Shown here piece after piece: positions 23,468 to 31,471 of a stretch of DNA of 64,000 bases. The position numbers were made by a program, and so were the translations under genes. Each line of letters begins with the position of its first letter. The first letter of the stretch is position 1. The notes under the pieces were generated by a model that was not told the origin of the DNA, ran no database searches, and saw only the letters and a program-made list of their open reading frames with translations. The stretch comes from Variovorax sp. (GTDB lineage: Bacteria; Pseudomonadota; Gammaproteobacteria; Burkholderiales; Burkholderiaceae_C), in the NCBI GenBank assembly GCA_017744935.1, contig JAGIAI010000018.1:1-64000 (forward strand), in the 5' to 3' direction.

Positions 23468-25099
23468 ATGAGTTCCATTGCCACCGCGCGCCCGATCGGC
23501 AACCCGCCCCCCTCGTCCGGCCGACCTCACCTCGATGCGAAGCCGAACGCGGCGACCATGGTTGTGTTCGTCGGTCTCCTGGCTGCCGGGCTGCTCTACA
23601 TGGCATGGAGCCTCGTTCAGGACGTCTCCGCCGCCCATGCGCCGGTCACCACCTACGTGCCTTTCATGCTGCTCGGCGTGGCGCTGGTGATCGCGCTCGG
23701 GTTCGAGTTCGTCAACGGCTTCCACGATACCGCCAATGCGGTGGCGACGGTGATCTATACGCACTCGCTGCCGCCCAACTTCGCGGTGGTGTGGTCGGGC
23801 CTCTTCAATTTCCTGGGCGTGCTGGTGTCCAGCGGCGCCGTGGCCTTCGGCATCATTTCGCTGCTGCCGGTCGAACTGATCCTCCAGGTGGGCTCCAGCG
23901 CCGGCTTCGCGATGGTGTTCGCACTGCTGATCGCGGCCATCATCTGGAATCTCGGCACCTGGTGGCTCGGCCTGCCGGCCTCTTCGTCACACACGCTCAT
24001 CGGCTCGATCATCGGCGTCGGCGTCGCCAACGCGCTGATGCACGGCCGTGACGGCACCAGCGGCGTCGATTGGACACAAGCGACCAAGGTCGGCTATTCG
24101 CTGCTCCTGTCGCCGGTGGTGGGCTTCGTTTGTGCCGCCCTGCTGCTGCTCACGCTACGCGTGTTCATCAAGAACAAGGCGCTGTATGAAGAGCCGAAGG
24201 GCAACAAGCCGCCGCCGCTCTGGATCCGCGGCCTGCTGGTGCTGACCTGCACCGGCGTCTCCTTTGCGCACGGCTCGAACGACGGACAGAAAGGCATGGG
24301 CCTGATCATGCTGATCCTGGTCGGGACGGTGCCGATGGCCTATGCGCTGAATCGATCGATGCCGGTCAACGAGACGATGCAGTTCGTCGCGGTGGCCGAA
24401 TCCGCACAGGGTGCCCTGTTGCGCAGCGCGCCGGCGGCGGGTCCGGCGCCCACGCGCGAAGAAGCGCGAACGACGATCTCCACCTTTGTCCGCACCAAGG
24501 AATTCAATGCAGGCGTGGTGCCGGCACTCGCGGCGATCGCGGGCGACATCGGCGCGCAGGTCAAGGCGCACGGCTCGATCTCCGGGGTCCCGGCCGAAGC
24601 CGTGTCCAACGTGCGCAATGACATGTACCTGGCTTCCGAGGGCATCCGGCTGCTCGACAAGAGCGGTGCCGTCACGCTCGACGAAGACGCCAAGGGACGG
24701 GTCAACACCTTCAGGCAATCGATCGACGACGCGACCAAGTTCATCCCGCTGTGGGTCAAGGTGGTGGTCGCGATCGCGCTCGGCCTCGGCACGATGGTGG
24801 GCTGGAAGCGCATCGTGATCACGGTCGGCGAAAAGATCGGCAAGACGCACCTGACCTATGCCCAGGGCGCCTCCGCCGAAGTGGTGGCGATGCTCACCAT
24901 TGGCGCGGCGGACATGTACGGGCTGCCGGTGTCGACCACGCACGTGCTTTCATCCGGCGTGGCGGGCACGATGGCGGCGAACCGCTCGGGCCTGCAGTGG
25001 TCCACGCTGCGCAATCTCGCGCTGGCCTGGGTGCTGACGTTGCCGGCGGCCATCGTGCTGTCGGGCACGCTCTATTGGCTGTTCACTCATCTGTTCTGA
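23468..25099 (+). CDS. pit: PiT-family inorganic phosphate transporter
   Basis: A 543-residue membrane carrier of the PiT family. The start at 23468 is chosen because the longer alternative begins inside the Pho box. Both family signatures are present: GFEFVNGFHDTANAVATVIYT near the N-terminus and FAHGSNDGQKGMGLIMLI in the middle, with the C-terminal repeat GADMYGLPVSTTHVLSSGVAG. A hydrophilic central loop of about 120 residues separates the two halves. It imports phosphate, probably as a metal-phosphate complex with protons. It is divergent from ppk2, giving a coherent phosphate module. Confidence 0.93.
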   Translation: MSSIATARPIGNPPPSSGRPHLDAKPNAATMVVFVGLLAAGLLYMAWSLVQDVSAAHAPVTTYVPFMLLGVALVIALGFEFVNGFHDTANAVATVIYTHSLPPNFAVVWSGLFNFLGVLVSSGAVAFGIISLLPVELILQVGSSAGFAMVFALLIAAIIWNLGTWWLGLPASSSHTLIGSIIGVGVANALMHGRDGTSGVDWTQATKVGYSLLLSPVVGFVCAALLLLTLRVFIKNKALYEEPKGNKPPPLWIRGLLVLTCTGVSFAHGSNDGQKGMGLIMLILVGTVPMAYALNRSMPVNETMQFVAVAESAQGALLRSAPAAGPAPTREEARTTISTFVRTKEFNAGVVPALAAIAGDIGAQVKAHGSISGVPAEAVSNVRNDMYLASEGIRLLDKSGAVTLDEDAKGRVNTFRQSIDDATKFIPLWVKVVVAIALGLGTMVGWKRIVITVGEKIGKTHLTYAQGASAEVVAMLTIGAADMYGLPVSTTHVLSSGVAGTMAANRSGLQWSTLRNLALAWVLTLPAAIVLSGTLYWLFTHLF

Positions 25100-25109
25100 T
25101 ACACCGGCT

Positions 25110-26150
25110 TTGGCTCTTCTCCAGGATTGGACGATCGGTGCCTACGGCAGCGATGAAGCGGGACTGATCTGCGGCTATCTGTTCGACGACGGATCGGCCC
25201 AGCCAGTACGCGCGGTCGACTCGTCGCAGGCAGCCGCATGGTTGGCACAACATGCAGGACACGAAGACGCGGAGGACCGCGCCTTCATGTGGCTTCACTT
25301 CAACCTCAGCCACGCGCAGGCCGAGCGCTGGCTGACGCGCCATGCCGGCCTGTCGGACCTGTTCTACGAGACACTGAAAGACGGCCTGCATTCCACCCGC
25401 ATCGAACGCGCGGACGACTCGCTGATCGCCGTCATCAACGACGTGCACTTCGACTTCAGCTTCGAGCCGTCGGACATCTCGACCCTGTGGATCAGCGTCG
25501 GCCCGCGACTGGTGGTGACCGCACGCAGCCAGCCGCTGCGATCGGTGGACGCGCTGCGCACAGCGGTAAAGGCGGGTGACGCGCCGAGATCGACCACCGA
25601 ACTCCTCGAGCACCTGATGCGGGTGCAGGCGGATGTGCTGGTGAGGATCGTCCGCGACGTGACGACGCGCATCGACACGATCGAGGACGAGTTGCTGGCC
25701 GGCCGCCTCGACCACAAGCGGGCGCGGCTGGGCATGCTCCGGCGGGTGCTGGTGTGCCTGCAGCGGCTGCTGGCCCCGGAGCCGGCGGCGTTGTTCCGCC
25801 TGCTGCAGACGCCGCCGCACTGGATGTCCGAATCCGACGTTCAGCAGTTGCGTGCCGCGACCGAGGAGTTCTCGGTGGTGCTGCGGGACATGGGTGCTCT
25901 GCAGGAGCGGATCAAGCTGCTGCAGGAAGAGATCGCCGCCAACGTGAACGAGGACAACAACCGCAGCCTCTTCGTGCTCACGGTGGTCACGGTGCTCGCG
26001 CTGCCGATCAACATCATGGCGGGCCTGTTCGGCATGAACGTCGGCGGCATCCCGCTGGCCGAGCACAAGCACGGTTTCTGGATCCTCGTGGGGGTCGTGG
26101 CGACCTTCACCGCGGTGGCGGCGTGGCTGGCGTTCCGCAAAAAGCGCTGA
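25110..26150 (+). CDS. CorA/ZntB-family divalent cation transporter
   Basis: A 346-residue protein of the CorA superfamily, starting at TTG ten bases after pit. The N-terminal 220 residues are cytoplasmic, followed by a long helix with heptad-like character (EEFSVVLRDMGALQERIKLLQEEIAANVNEDNN). Two C-terminal transmembrane helices flank the GMNVGG motif, the GMN selectivity element. The order and length resemble ZntB, a zinc transporter, more than the magnesium channel CorA. The close spacing after pit suggests one transcript, in keeping with PiT carrying metal phosphates. The metal is not certain. Confidence 0.85.
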   Translation: MALLQDWTIGAYGSDEAGLICGYLFDDGSAQPVRAVDSSQAAAWLAQHAGHEDAEDRAFMWLHFNLSHAQAERWLTRHAGLSDLFYETLKDGLHSTRIERADDSLIAVINDVHFDFSFEPSDISTLWISVGPRLVVTARSQPLRSVDALRTAVKAGDAPRSTTELLEHLMRVQADVLVRIVRDVTTRIDTIEDELLAGRLDHKRARLGMLRRVLVCLQRLLAPEPAALFRLLQTPPHWMSESDVQQLRAATEEFSVVLRDMGALQERIKLLQEEIAANVNEDNNRSLFVLTVVTVLALPINIMAGLFGMNVGGIPLAEHKHGFWILVGVVATFTAVAAWLAFRKKR

Positions 26151-26177
26151 AAGCGCAGGAAAGCTAAGATTCGTGAC

Positions 26178-27032
26178 GTGTCATCGATCCTTAACGCCGA
26201 CCTGCACTGCCATTCCGTGGTCTCGGATGGCACGCTCACACCCGAGGAACTCGCCGCGCGCGCTGCGGCCAACGGCGTCGAGCTCTGGGCGTTGACCGAC
26301 CACGACGAGGTCGGCGGCCAGCACCGCGCGGCCGCCGCAGCCCGCCAGAACGGCATCAAGTACCTCACCGGCACCGAGATTTCGGTCACCTTCGCGAACG
26401 AGACGGTTCATATTGTCGGCCTGGGATTCGACCCTGACGATGCCGCGATGAGCGAAGGCCTCTACGACACCCGCGGCGGACGCGGGAAGCGCGCGCAGGA
26501 GATGTCGGAGCAACTGGCCAAGGTCGGCATCCAGGGCGCCTACGAAGGCGCGCTCAGGTTCGTCGGCAACCCTGAGCTCATCTCCCGAACCCATTTCGCC
26601 CGATTTCTCGTGGAAGGCGGCTATTGCCGCGACACGCCGGAGGTCTTCCGTAAGTACCTGACGGAAGGCAAGCCCGGCTACGTGCCGCACCGCTGGGCCA
26701 CGCTGAAGGACGCGGTGACCTGGATCACCGCCGCCAACGGCCTGGCCGTGATCGCGCACCCGGGCCGCTACAAGTTCACCGCCAACGAGGAATACGCGCT
26801 GTTCCTCGAATTCAAAGCACACGGCGGCAAGGCGATCGAGGTGGTAACCGGGAGCCATTCGCCGGCCGAGTACGTCGAATACGCCGACAAGGCCGTGGAA
26901 TTCGGCTTTGCCGCCTCGCGCGGCAGCGACTTCCATAGTCCTGACGAAAGCCATTGCGACCTGGGCAAGCTTCCCTGGCTGCCCGGAAACCTCACGCCGG
27001 TGTGGGAGCTGCTGGAGCACCGCATCCAGTGA
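26178..27032 (+). CDS. PHP-domain phosphatase (3',5'-nucleoside bisphosphate phosphatase / RNase AM type)
   Basis: A 284-residue PHP-domain metallohydrolase starting at GTG. The metal ligands appear in order: NADLHCHSVVSDG (H10, H12), ALTDHDEVGG, GTEISVTF and the C-terminal SRGSDFHSPDESH. This arrangement matches YciV/TrpH proteins, which hydrolyse 3',5'-nucleoside bisphosphates and trim short RNA 5' ends. It acts in the cytoplasm. Its stop overlaps the GTG of the DMT transporter gene. In many proteobacteria the gene sits beside the yciO gene, which here is one gene further on. Confidence 0.9.
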   Translation: MSSILNADLHCHSVVSDGTLTPEELAARAAANGVELWALTDHDEVGGQHRAAAAARQNGIKYLTGTEISVTFANETVHIVGLGFDPDDAAMSEGLYDTRGGRGKRAQEMSEQLAKVGIQGAYEGALRFVGNPELISRTHFARFLVEGGYCRDTPEVFRKYLTEGKPGYVPHRWATLKDAVTWITAANGLAVIAHPGRYKFTANEEYALFLEFKAHGGKAIEVVTGSHSPAEYVEYADKAVEFGFAASRGSDFHSPDESHCDLGKLPWLPGNLTPVWELLEHRIQ

Positions 27033-27970
27033 GCTCGCTGCCGGGCGGTGCCGCCACCACAAGTCGGATCACGCGCGACATCGAATCCGAGCGGATCCTC
27101 GCCGGGATCGGCCTGGTCTTGCTGGCGGTTGCCTGCTTCGCGACGCTCGATACCGCCACCAAGCTCTCGACCACGGCCGTGCCGATCCTCATGGGCATCT
27201 GGGTGCGCTATGTCTTCCAGGCCGTCGCCACCACGTTGGTGCTCCTGCCGCTGCACGGCACCGCACTGCTGCGCACGCGGCATCCGCGCTATCAGTTGCT
27301 GCGCGGCGCGTTGCTCCTGGCATCGAGCACGCTGGCCTTCTTCAGCCTGCGCTACATGCCGCTCGCGGAATTCACCTCGATCGTGCTGATCGCACCGCTC
27401 GTCATCACCCTGCTGGCCGCCACCACCCTCAAGGAACAGGTCTCGCCCCTGCGCTGGGCGCTGGTCACGGGCGGGTTCGTCGGCACGCTCGTGATCCTGC
27501 GCCCGGGCGGCGGCGCCTTCAGCTGGGCCGTGCTGCTGCCCATCGGGCTCGTGCTGACCAATGCCTGGTTCCAGGTGCTGACCAGCAAGCTCGCACGCAC
27601 GGAGGACCCGCTGACGATGCACTTCTATACCGGCTGGGTCGGCGCCCTGCTGGCCTCGGTCGCGGTCCCCTTCGTCTGGACCGCGCTGCCCTCATGGCAG
27701 TGGTGGGCGCTGCTGTGCCTGATGGGGTTCATGGGGACGGTCGGACATTTCCTGCTCATCCTGGCCTACCAGCGCACGCCCGCCTCCACTCTCACGCCCT
27801 ATCTCTATGCACAGATTGCCTTCGCGACGCTGGGCGGCTGGATCATGTTCTCGCAAATGCCCGACTTCGTCTCGCTGACCGGCATGGCGCTGATCGCGGT
27901 CTGCGGTGCCGCGGGTGCGTGGCTCACGGTGCGCGAGCGCCACGTGCCGATCGAGCCGGCGGAATCCTGA
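27029..27970 (+). CDS. EamA/DMT-family transporter
   Basis: A 313-residue membrane protein with ten predicted helices in two EamA repeats. The GTG at 27029 overlaps the preceding stop as GTGA. Typical features are the first helix GIGLVLLAVACFATLDTATKL, the PLVITLLAATTLKE block at the end of repeat one, and SALLILAYQRTP-like YQRTPASTLTPYLYAQI in repeat two. The family exports metabolites such as amino acids or purines; the substrate cannot be deduced. It is inserted between the PHP phosphatase and yciO genes, both of which look like RNA or nucleotide housekeeping genes. Confidence 0.87.
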   Translation: MSSLPGGAATTSRITRDIESERILAGIGLVLLAVACFATLDTATKLSTTAVPILMGIWVRYVFQAVATTLVLLPLHGTALLRTRHPRYQLLRGALLLASSTLAFFSLRYMPLAEFTSIVLIAPLVITLLAATTLKEQVSPLRWALVTGGFVGTLVILRPGGGAFSWAVLLPIGLVLTNAWFQVLTSKLARTEDPLTMHFYTGWVGALLASVAVPFVWTALPSWQWWALLCLMGFMGTVGHFLLILAYQRTPASTLTPYLYAQIAFATLGGWIMFSQMPDFVSLTGMALIAVCGAAGAWLTVRERHVPIEPAES

Positions 27971-28022
27971 GCGTCCCCTTCTCACGGCAGAATGGCGGGC
28001 TTCACTTCGCCCGCCCGGTTTC

Positions 28023-28658
28023 ATGGCCCAGTACTTCGAAGTCCATCCCGACAACCCCCAACAGCGGCTTCTCAAGCAGGCTGCGACCCTGCTCGCGCGC
28101 GGAGAGATCGTCGCGGTGCCGACCGACTCCAGCTACGCGTTGGTCTGCCACCTCGACGACAAGGACGCCGTCGACCAGTTGAGGCGCATCCGGCAGGTCG
28201 ACGAGAAGCACCACCTCACGCTGATCTGCCGCGATCTGAGCGAGCTCGCGAACTACGCGCGCGTCGACAACAAGCAGTATCGGCTGCTCAAGGCCGCGAC
28301 ACCGGGCCCCTACACCTTCATCCTCGAAGCGACGAAGGAGGTTCCGCGCCGGGTGAGCCATCCGCAGCGCAAGACCATCGGTTTGCGCATGCCCGACCAC
28401 AAGGTGCTGTGCGAGCTGCTCACCCTGCACGGCGAGCCGCTGCTCGCCACCACCCTCATCCCGCCCGGCGAAACCCAGGCAATGAACGACGCCGAGCAGA
28501 TCCGCGAACGATTCGAGAAGCAGATCGGTGCGGTGATCGATTCGGGCGCCTGCCCATCGGAGCCGACGACGGTCGTCGACCTCGTCCCCATGGGCACCGG
28601 CGGCGACCCGGTGCTGGTGCGGGAGGGCCGCGGCCCACTCGCCTTGCTGGGCCTCTGA
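28023..28658 (+). CDS. YciO/Sua5-family threonylcarbamoyl-AMP synthase-like protein
   Basis: A 211-residue YrdC-fold protein. RGEIVAVPTDSSYALVCHLDD (about 27-47) and the KHHLTLICRDLSELANYA block match the YciO branch; the KxR/SxN signature of true TsaC appears in altered form (LRRIRQVDEKHHLTL, TTLIPPGE). TsaC/Sua5 makes threonylcarbamoyl-AMP from threonine, bicarbonate and ATP for the t6A37 modification. YciO proteins show only weak activity of this kind and their physiological role is unsettled. It is the third gene of the group beginning with the PHP phosphatase. Confidence 0.88.
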   Translation: MAQYFEVHPDNPQQRLLKQAATLLARGEIVAVPTDSSYALVCHLDDKDAVDQLRRIRQVDEKHHLTLICRDLSELANYARVDNKQYRLLKAATPGPYTFILEATKEVPRRVSHPQRKTIGLRMPDHKVLCELLTLHGEPLLATTLIPPGETQAMNDAEQIRERFEKQIGAVIDSGACPSEPTTVVDLVPMGTGGDPVLVREGRGPLALLGL

Positions 28659-28699
28659 GTCGCCCGAGGGACACAACACCCGTCTGAGACAATTCGCAA

Positions 28700-29371
28700 G
28701 TGGACATTTCCAACACCATCCAGACTGTGCTCATCTACGCACTGCCGGTGATCTTCGCGATCACCGTGCATGAAGCGGCACATGGCTACGTGGCCCGGTA
28801 TTTCGGCGACAACACCGCCTATGTGCTCGGCCGCGTAACGCTCAATCCGATGAAGCACATCGACCCGGTCGGCACCATCCTGATGCCGCTGTTGCTCTTC
28901 TTCGCGACGTCCGGCAGCTTTCTCTTCGGCTATGCGAAGCCAGTCCCGGTGAGCTTCGGCCGGCTGCGCCACCCCAAGCGCGACATGATCTGGGTCGCGC
29001 TGGCCGGGCCTGCCGCCAACTTCATCCAGGCCATCCTCTGGGCCCTCTTCTACGTTGCGCTCGTCGCCTTCGGCATCAGCGAAACCTTCTTCCTCAAGAT
29101 GGCACAAGGCGGCGTGCTGGTGAACCTCGTGATGTGGGCGTTCAACCTCTTTCCTCTGCCGCCGCTCGATGGCGGCCGCGTGCTCGCCGGACTCCTGCCG
29201 CGCGGCCGCGCGCAAGAATTCCTTGCGCGCATCGAGCCGTATGGCTTCTTCATCGTCATGGGCCTAGTCCTCGCGGGCATCGTGAGTACCTATTGGCTAC
29301 AGCCCCTGATGGCCTTCGGCTACGAGGTCGTCAACCTGCTGCTCTCTCCCATCATTGCCCTGATCCGCTGA
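28700..29371 (+). CDS. Site-2-protease-family (M50) membrane metalloprotease
   Basis: A 223-residue membrane protein starting at GTG. The zinc motif HEAAH (residues 24-28) lies within the first helix, and the second motif, LPPLDGGRVLAGLLP, provides the third ligand aspartate. Five or six helices are predicted. The small size and lack of PDZ domains place it in the M50 group-III subfamily common in bacteria. Such proteases cleave transmembrane segments, but substrates of this subfamily are mostly unknown. It is 10 bases from trpS and probably cotranscribed with it. Confidence 0.9.
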   Translation: MDISNTIQTVLIYALPVIFAITVHEAAHGYVARYFGDNTAYVLGRVTLNPMKHIDPVGTILMPLLLFFATSGSFLFGYAKPVPVSFGRLRHPKRDMIWVALAGPAANFIQAILWALFYVALVAFGISETFFLKMAQGGVLVNLVMWAFNLFPLPPLDGGRVLAGLLPRGRAQEFLARIEPYGFFIVMGLVLAGIVSTYWLQPLMAFGYEVVNLLLSPIIALIR

Positions 29372-29381
29372 GCTTCTCCTC

Positions 29382-30695
29382 ATGGCCTCGTCCAATCCAG
29401 ACATCGTCCGCTTCCTCACCGGCATCACCACCAGCGGGACGCCGCACCTCGGCAACTACGTGGGCTCGGTGCGGCACTCGGTGCGCTTCAGCCGCCGCGC
29501 GGACGTGCAGAGCTTCTACTTCCTCGCGGACTATCACGCGCTCATCAAGGTCGACGAGCCCGCGCGCATCCAGCGCTCGACGCTCGAAATCGCCGCCACC
29601 TGGCTCGCCTGCGGGCTCGATCCGGAGCGCGTGACCTTCTATCGGCAGTCCGACATTCCCGAGATTCCCGAGCTGACCTGGTTCCTGACCTGCGTGGCTG
29701 GCAAGGGCCTGCTCAACCGCGCCCACGCCTACAAGGCGCAAGTCGACAAGAACGTCGCCAAGGGCGAAGACCCCGACGCGGACGTGAGCGCGGGCCTCTT
29801 CATGTATCCCGTGCTCATGGCTGCGGACATCCTGATGTTCAACGCCCACAAGGTGCCGGTGGGCCGCGACCAGGTCCAGCACATCGAGATGGCGCGCGAC
29901 ATGGGCGCGAGCTTCAACCACCTCTACGGCGAGCACTTCACGCTGCCCGAAGCCGAGATCGACGATGCGGTGGCGACCTTGCCTGGCCTCGACGGCCGCA
30001 AGATGAGCAAGAGCTACGACAACACCATCCCGCTCTTCACGCCCCGCGCCAACCTGCAGAAGCTCATCGCCGGCATCGTCACCGATTCACGCGCGCCCGG
30101 CGAGCCCAAGGAGACCGAAGGCTCCGCCCTGTTCCAGATCTACCAGGCCTTCGCCGACAGCGAGGAGACCGAGACCTTGCGCAAGGCATTCGCCGACGGC
30201 ATCGGCTGGGGCGAGGCCAAGCAGACCCTCTTCGAACGCATCGACCGCGAGATCGCGCCGATGCGTCAGCATTACGACGAATTGATCAACGACCCGGCGC
30301 GGATCGAGAAGATCCTGCGCGCCGGCGCCGAGAAGGCACGTGCGCTGTCGAAGCCCTTCCTCACCGAGCTTCGTCATGCGGTCGGCCTGCGGAACCTGGC
30401 CTCCAGCGCCAAGCCGGAGACGCGCAAGGCGGCGAAGGTCGCGCGTCCGAGCTTCAAGCAATACAGGGAAAGCGATGGTCTTTTCTACTTCAAGTTTCTC
30501 GACGCGACGGGCGCTCAACTGGTACAAAGCCGAGGGTTCGCAACGCCGCAGGAAGCCGGCCGCGCCATCGCCGCGTTGAAGCAGGAGCGCGGTGCCGCGC
30601 TGGTCCAGCTTGCCGGGCAACTCGAGCCCATGGACGACAGGGGAGTGATCGCGGCATCCGCCGCGCTCGATGCACTGGCCGACGAAGCGGCCTGA
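29382..30695 (+). CDS. trpS: Tryptophanyl-tRNA synthetase with extra C-terminal domain
   Basis: A 437-residue class I synthetase. The HIGH equivalent is SGTPHLGNYVGS (near residues 16-27) and the KMSKS loop is GRKMSKSYDN (near 206). Typical bacterial TrpRS is about 330-340 residues. The additional C-terminal part, FKQYRESDGLFYFKFLDATG to RAIAALKQERG, resembles the YegP/DUF1508 fold, followed by a short helical tail. It charges tRNA-Trp in the cytoplasm. The appended domain may affect tRNA binding; I know it as a feature of related betaproteobacterial enzymes rather than a local oddity. Confidence 0.95.
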   Translation: MASSNPDIVRFLTGITTSGTPHLGNYVGSVRHSVRFSRRADVQSFYFLADYHALIKVDEPARIQRSTLEIAATWLACGLDPERVTFYRQSDIPEIPELTWFLTCVAGKGLLNRAHAYKAQVDKNVAKGEDPDADVSAGLFMYPVLMAADILMFNAHKVPVGRDQVQHIEMARDMGASFNHLYGEHFTLPEAEIDDAVATLPGLDGRKMSKSYDNTIPLFTPRANLQKLIAGIVTDSRAPGEPKETEGSALFQIYQAFADSEETETLRKAFADGIGWGEAKQTLFERIDREIAPMRQHYDELINDPARIEKILRAGAEKARALSKPFLTELRHAVGLRNLASSAKPETRKAAKVARPSFKQYRESDGLFYFKFLDATGAQLVQSRGFATPQEAGRAIAALKQERGAALVQLAGQLEPMDDRGVIAASAALDALADEAA

Positions 30696-30764
30696 AGGAT
30701 GATTTGAGAGAAAGCAACGCGCGGCGAGGGGCACGACCCGGACTGCGCACACAGTGAGAAAACC

Positions 30765-31361
30765 ATGAGTATCTACGTCATCGACGACCACCCCCTGATG
30801 CGCGACGCCATCGTGATGGTTCTGCGCCGCCTCCGCCCGGCCGAGACCATCGTCGAACTCGAACGCCTCGACAAACTCTCCGCCGCCGTCAAGCAATACG
30901 GGGCGCCGGGGCTTTTCTGCCTTGACCTGAAACTGCCCGACATCACGGGCGTTTCCGGCGTGGTCGCCGTCAAGCACGACTATCCGGAGGTCCCGATCGC
31001 GGTGTACTCGGCCTCGCCTTCGGCCGACATGGAAGAAGCCTGCATCGAGGCCGGTGCGGATACCTACATCGAGAAGTCGGCCAGCTCGGCCGAGCTCACC
31101 GCGGCGCTGCGCGGTCTGCTCATGGCCGACACCGAGGCCGAAGAGCCGGTGACGGCGACCAGCAACAAGCTGTCGAAGCGCCAGACCCAACTCATCGCCA
31201 TGCTCGACCAGGGCATGAGCAATCGCGACATCGCGACCGAACTCGACATCAGCGAGCACACGGTGAAGGTGCACCTGTGGCGCCTGTTCCGCCGCCTCGG
31301 CGTGAAGAGCCGTACGCAAGCGCTGCATCACGCTCGCACGAACGGGTTGCTGCCCGGCTAG
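30765..31361 (+). CDS. NarL/FixJ-family response regulator
   Basis: A 198-residue two-domain regulator. The receiver begins MSIYVIDDHPLMRDA, with the phosphorylatable aspartate in FCLDLKLPD (near residue 53) and the conserved lysine in YIEKSASSAEL. The LuxR-type helix-turn-helix is KLSKRQTQLIAMLDQGMSNRDIATELDISEHTVKVHLWRLFRRLGVKSRTQAL. It converges with a histidine kinase gene at 31472-32908, the likely partner, the two being separated by repeat copy 3. It may regulate its own locus; the target genes are not evident. Confidence 0.92.
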   Translation: MSIYVIDDHPLMRDAIVMVLRRLRPAETIVELERLDKLSAAVKQYGAPGLFCLDLKLPDITGVSGVVAVKHDYPEVPIAVYSASPSADMEEACIEAGADTYIEKSASSAELTAALRGLLMADTEAEEPVTATSNKLSKRQTQLIAMLDQGMSNRDIATELDISEHTVKVHLWRLFRRLGVKSRTQALHHARTNGLLPG

Positions 31362-31370
31362 CCGCTCAGA

Positions 31371-31458
31371 CCTCCAGGCCCGCGCACTTCGTGTCGCTCT
31401 CCGCCCCCTCGAAGGGGGCGCTCCTGGCGGCCCGGCTAAGCCGGTTCCGCGGGAGCCC
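31371..31458 (+). repeat. Stop-codon-anchored intergenic repeat, copy 3 (after response regulator)
   Basis: Read on the plus strand, the element begins nine bases after the response-regulator stop. It has the core CGCACTTCGTGTCGCTCT, the CCCCC-loop-GGGGG hairpin and the long stem ending GGTTCCGCGG. It matches copies 1 and 2 in the same orientation with respect to the upstream gene, though it lies on the opposite strand of the chromosome. It separates two convergent genes, so it may serve as a two-way transcription or RNA-processing barrier. Confidence 0.85.
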
Positions 31459-31471
31459 TGGTATCTCCCGA

